A stretch of 64,000 nt of DNA from the NCBI RefSeq assembly GCF_900103545.1, contig NZ_FNHH01000008.1, positions 1 through 64,000 of the forward strand. Reading direction: 5' to 3'. Below, piece after piece: positions 60,910-64,000 of the stretch; the stretch's first letter is position 1; each line of letters opens with the position of its first letter. Source of the stretch: Daejeonella rubra. Lineage in GTDB: Bacteria; Bacteroidota; Bacteroidia; Sphingobacteriales; Sphingobacteriaceae. Made by a program: the position numbers and the translations under genes. Under the pieces are notes generated by a model. It was given only the letters and a program-made list of their open reading frames with translations. It did no database searches and was not told where the DNA came from.

Positions 60910-61695
60910 TTAGGAATTACCAAAACCTTTCATAACACCTCTGTTTGAATTACGGATAAAATCAAGGATTTCATCACGGATCTCAGTAGGTTCACGTTCG
61001 GTTTCAATAATATCAAGAGCCCTGCTAATATTTAGTTTTTTCAGGAAGATGGTCCGGTAAATATCCTGGATCTCATTGATCTGCTCAGAAGAAAATCCTC
61101 TGCGTCGTAATCCAACAGAATTTATTCCAACATAAGATAAAGGTTCACGACCGGCCTTGGTATAAGGTGGAACATCTTTACGAACCAATGAGCCTCCCGA
61201 AATTATCGAGTGGGCACCAATTGAAACGAACTGATGAACTGCAGAAGCCCCGCCAATAAAGGCAAAATCCTGAACCTCAATATGTCCGGCCAACTGCACC
61301 GAGTTGGCGATGATCACATTATTTCCAATGATACAATCATGGGCAACGTGAACATAAGCCATTAGCAGACAGTTAGAGCCAATAGTTGTTGTGTTTTTAT
61401 CAAGTGCGGTTCCGCGGTTTAAGGTCACGCATTCGCGGATGATCGTATTATCACCTATAGTTACCGTTGAAGCCTCACCTTTATACTTCATGTCCTGAGG
61501 CGGAGCTGAAACAACTGCACCCGGAAAAATGCGACAATTTTTCCCGATACGGGCACCATCCATAATAGTTACATTCGATCCAATCCAGGTACCCTCGCCA
61601 ATGACAACGTCTTTGTAAATGGTTACAAATGGTTCGATTACCACATTTTCGGCAATTTTTGCCTGAGGGTGTATATATGCTAAGGGTTGAATCAT
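60910..61695 (-). CDS. lpxA: UDP-GlcNAc acyltransferase
   Basis: A 261-residue first enzyme of lipid A synthesis; it moves a 3-hydroxyacyl chain from ACP to UDP-GlcNAc. The N-terminal left-handed beta-helix shows hexapeptide repeats (IAENVVIEPFVTIYKDVVIGEG), the catalytic His region is AYVHVAHDCIIG, and the C-terminal helical domain has GLRRRGFSSEQI. It overlaps lpxC/fabZ by 4 bp (ATGA). Confidence 0.95.
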   Translation of the reverse strand: MIQPLAYIHPQAKIAENVVIEPFVTIYKDVVIGEGTWIGSNVTIMDGARIGKNCRIFPGAVVSAPPQDMKYKGEASTVTIGDNTIIRECVTLNRGTALDKNTTTIGSNCLLMAYVHVAHDCIIGNNVIIANSVQLAGHIEVQDFAFIGGASAVHQFVSIGAHSIISGGSLVRKDVPPYTKAGREPLSYVGINSVGLRRRGFSSEQINEIQDIYRTIFLKKLNISRALDIIETEREPTEIRDEILDFIRNSNRGVMKGFGNS

Positions 61696-63104
61696 ACGCT
61701 TGCTTCGCTTTCTTTAACTCTGATTATTTGTGCCATCATCTCTGCTTCAACCACAACTTTTTCGCCAACCATACCAACACCTTTCATCTGGCATATTCCT
61801 CTGCGGATAGGCTCCATCAGATCACAGCGGAAAATTATGGTGTCTCCAGGTAAAACTTGTGCCCGGAATCTTACTTTATCAATCTTTAAAAAATAGGTCA
61901 GATAATTACGTGGATCAGGTACAGTGCTCAGGACTAAAATTCCACCTGTTTGCGCCATAGCCTCAATCTGAATTACTCCCGGTAAAACAGGAGCACCCGG
62001 AAAATGACCTTTAAAGAATTCCTCATTCATTGTAACGTTTTTCACACCAACCACATGAGTTTTTGAAAGCTCAAGGATTTTATCAATGAACAAAAACGGT
62101 TGTCTGTGAGGCAGAATATTCATGATCTGTACTACATCGTATAATGGCGTAGCATTGGGGTTATAGATCTGTATATGCTTTTTACTTTTTTCTTTTTTTA
62201 TCTGTGCCTTGATCTTCCTGGCAAAGGCAATATTAGCAGCATGACCAGGTCTGGCAGCCATAATATGACCCTTCAGGGGTACTCCAACAAGGGCAAGATC
62301 CCCGATCATATCCAGCAGTTTATGCCGGGCAGGCTCATTCTGATGACGGAGTTCAATATTATTTAAAATACCTTCTCTGGCCACATCAATATCATCGCGG
62401 TTAAAGAGCTTCGCAAGATTTTTTAATTCTTCCTTACTAACCTGCTTATCAACCACTACAATGGCATTATTCAGATCGCCACCTTTGATCAGGTTATGCT
62501 TCAAAAGCATCTCCAGTTCATGAAGAAAACAAAAAGTACGGCAGGATGCTATTTCTTTCTTGAACTCTGATAATGTTGTGATCGCTGCATGCTGACTACC
62601 CAAAACAGGTGAATTATAGTCGATCATGCAGGTAAAACGATAATCATCCAATGGCATAGCCACCATCTCAACCTTACGATCAGGCTCTGAGTAATGTATA
62701 TTATGCGGTATGCTATAGTATTCACGATAGGCTTCCTGATCAACAAATCCTACTTTTTCAAGTGCTTCTACAAACATGATCGAGCTTCCATCCATAATTG
62801 GAATTTCGGGTCCATCAAGTTCAATGATCACATTATCAACCTCGGTGCCTACAAGGCTGGCTAATACATGCTCAACAGTATTTACGCTTGCCCCATTCTG
62901 ACTGATCGTGGTACCACGAGAGGTATCCGTAACATTATCAACATCCGCATCAATGATAGGTGAACCCGGAAGATCGATACGCTTAAACTTATACCCATGA
63001 TTTTCAGGTGCCGGTTTAAAGGTCATAGTGGCCGACTGACCCGTATGTAAACCAACTCCAGTTACAGAAAATTCAGATTTAATTGTTCTTTGTTTTACAT
63101 TCAT
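61692..63104 (-). CDS. lpxC/fabZ: Fused LpxC deacetylase and FabZ dehydratase
   Basis: A 470-residue two-domain protein. LpxC (about 1-310) deacetylates UDP-3-O-acyl-GlcNAc, the committed lipid A step; zinc-ligand regions include NTVEHVLASL and RHKLLDMIGDLALVG. FabZ (about 325-470) dehydrates 3-hydroxyacyl-ACP, with HRQPFLFIDKI and GHFPGAPVLPGVIQIEAMAQ. This fusion is usual in Bacteroidota. It overlaps lpxA and follows lpxD by 28 bp. Confidence 0.96.
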   Translation of the reverse strand: MNVKQRTIKSEFSVTGVGLHTGQSATMTFKPAPENHGYKFKRIDLPGSPIIDADVDNVTDTSRGTTISQNGASVNTVEHVLASLVGTEVDNVIIELDGPEIPIMDGSSIMFVEALEKVGFVDQEAYREYYSIPHNIHYSEPDRKVEMVAMPLDDYRFTCMIDYNSPVLGSQHAAITTLSEFKKEIASCRTFCFLHELEMLLKHNLIKGGDLNNAIVVVDKQVSKEELKNLAKLFNRDDIDVAREGILNNIELRHQNEPARHKLLDMIGDLALVGVPLKGHIMAARPGHAANIAFARKIKAQIKKEKSKKHIQIYNPNATPLYDVVQIMNILPHRQPFLFIDKILELSKTHVVGVKNVTMNEEFFKGHFPGAPVLPGVIQIEAMAQTGGILVLSTVPDPRNYLTYFLKIDKVRFRAQVLPGDTIIFRCDLMEPIRRGICQMKGVGMVGEKVVVEAEMMAQIIRVKESEASV

Positions 63105-63132
63105 AGCATTGACTTGTACAGCCTGAAACTGA

Positions 63133-64000
63133 TCACAATAAACGTTCTTTAATTATATTCTCAAGCTCTTCTATTCTCTTTTCAAGATCAGGTAAACGCC
63201 TGGTTACCACCTGTACCTTTAAAGAATCTCTGAACGATGTTAAGGGAACACCGTTCCAGCTCATATTCTCTTCTTTTATTGTATTATTGACACCCGATTT
63301 TGCTCCGATATTACTCCCGTTAGCAATACTAATATGCCCCACGATACCTACTTGTCCACCAATAATACAGTTTTCACCGATCTTGGTGCTTCCGGAAATT
63401 CCGGTTTGAGCCGCAATCACTGTATTTGCTCCAATTTCAACATTATGAGCGATCTGTATAAGATTATCCAGTTTAACACCTTTACGGATAATGGTAGAGC
63501 CCATAGTAGCCCTGTCAATAGTTGTATTCGATCCAATTTCTACGTCATCTTCAATAATGACATTACCAATCTGACTGACCTTCTTGTATGAGCCTTCTGT
63601 ACCTTTAACAAATCCAAAACCATCGCCTCCGATAATAGCTCCGGAATGTATGATCACATTATCACCAATAGTACAATTGAAATATACATTAACTCCGGCA
63701 TATAAAGTGACATTCTTACCCACAACCACGTTATCTGCAAGGTAGGTATTCGGATAGATCTTGCTACCATCGCCAACCTTTACATTGGGGCCGATATAAG
63801 CAAGGGCACCGATAAATACATCCTTACCAAGGATTGCAGTTGGGTGAATAAAACTTGGTGTCTCAACACCGCTTTTCTTCGATTTTATAAGTTCGTCATA
63901 CTTTTCCAACAGGACTGAAAATGCACTGTAAGCGTTCTTAACCCTAATCAGGGTAGCCTTTACGGGATGCGAAGGAATAAAATCATCATTTACGATAATT
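63133..64000 (-). CDS. lpxD: UDP-3-O-acylglucosamine N-acyltransferase, N-terminus outside the window
   Basis: An acyltransferase of lipid A synthesis that adds the second 3-hydroxyacyl chain. The frame is open to the window edge, so the N-terminal part is missing here. The visible 288 residues have FIHPTAILGKDVFIG hexapeptide repeats, the catalytic His region IQIAHNVEIG, and end with the helical LPDLEKRIEELENIIKERLL. It heads the lpxD-lpxC/fabZ-lpxA run. Confidence 0.93.
   Translation of the reverse strand, partial: IIVNDDFIPSHPVKATLIRVKNAYSAFSVLLEKYDELIKSKKSGVETPSFIHPTAILGKDVFIGALAYIGPNVKVGDGSKIYPNTYLADNVVVGKNVTLYAGVNVYFNCTIGDNVIIHSGAIIGGDGFGFVKGTEGSYKKVSQIGNVIIEDDVEIGSNTTIDRATMGSTIIRKGVKLDNLIQIAHNVEIGANTVIAAQTGISGSTKIGENCIIGGQVGIVGHISIANGSNIGAKSGVNNTIKEENMSWNGVPLTSFRDSLKVQVVTRRLPDLEKRIEELENIIKERLL

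Noticed and set aside
1..64000. tRNA, rRNA, CRISPR arrays or transposases
   Set aside because: Looked for in the intergenic gaps; none of the expected structures or repeat patterns were seen.

Overview
The window is a gene-dense, AT-rich chromosomal segment from a member of the Bacteroidota, most like Sphingobacteriaceae (Pedobacter or a relative). Reasons: an LpxC-FabZ fusion; TonB-dependent receptors with carboxypeptidase-regulatory-like N-termini, one paired with a DUF4249 lipoprotein; many lipoproteins; DUF2911 and DUF5777 families; weak Shine-Dalgarno signals; and many Bacteroidota -7 promoter boxes (TAnnTTTG). I see no rRNA, tRNA, CRISPR array, prophage or insertion sequence. The taxon is an inference from gene content.

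Layout. 0-9 kb: remains of a histidine kinase broken by an in-frame stop, an Fsr-type exporter, a small HTH-like protein behind two REP-like palindromes, a protein with NPAHG repeats, truA, a Tat-exported threonine-aldolase-like enzyme, a hydrolase, a DUF2911 protein and small unknowns. 8.9-16.5 kb: a signalling and biosynthesis block. A receiver protein is divergent from a tight run of five genes: a LuxI-like GNAT-fold synthase, a ThiF/E1-nitroreductase fusion (Rv1355c-like), a 7TMR-DISM histidine kinase, a receiver-kinase hybrid and a lone receiver. 16.5-21.5 kb: a DPP3-like lipoprotein peptidase and a TonB receptor/DUF4249 pair. 21.5-23.6 kb: a nitric-oxide/nitrosative-stress module (ferredoxin, RIC repair protein, group III truncated haemoglobin, Rrf2/NsrR-like regulator) around a perfect 15-bp-arm palindromic operator between two divergent promoters. 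23.6-33 kb: amidase, glnS, a lone B12-binding domain with a crotonase, a sigma-54 activator, a YtxH/holin-like envelope module, GDP-fucose synthase, trmB, an alkyltransferase-like protein and an AhpD-like protein. 33-39.5 kb: tag, polA, glgA, glgC. 39-47 kb: ybaB, a receiver, a serine hydrolase, fumC, an S1/P1 nuclease, a LMW phosphatase, hisS. 47-54 kb: an odd Rieske lipoprotein with DUF5777 and YceI, a CocE hydrolase with a start-codon hairpin, and a ZnuD-like TonB receptor with a small metal-binding-type protein. 54-64 kb: GntP permease, oxidoreductase, peptidyl-prolyl isomerase, exonuclease III, 5-FTHF cyclo-ligase, efp, and the lipid A genes lpxD-lpxC/fabZ-lpxA with an ABC ATPase.

The best candidate for an undescribed system is the 8.97-16.46 kb block. 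Its synthase-like protein and E1/nitroreductase fusion could make a small molecule, and the kinase/receiver genes in the same run could sense it or relay its effect. This is inferred from families and gene order; no substrate can be read from the sequence. The nitrosative-stress operator is the clearest regulatory finding.
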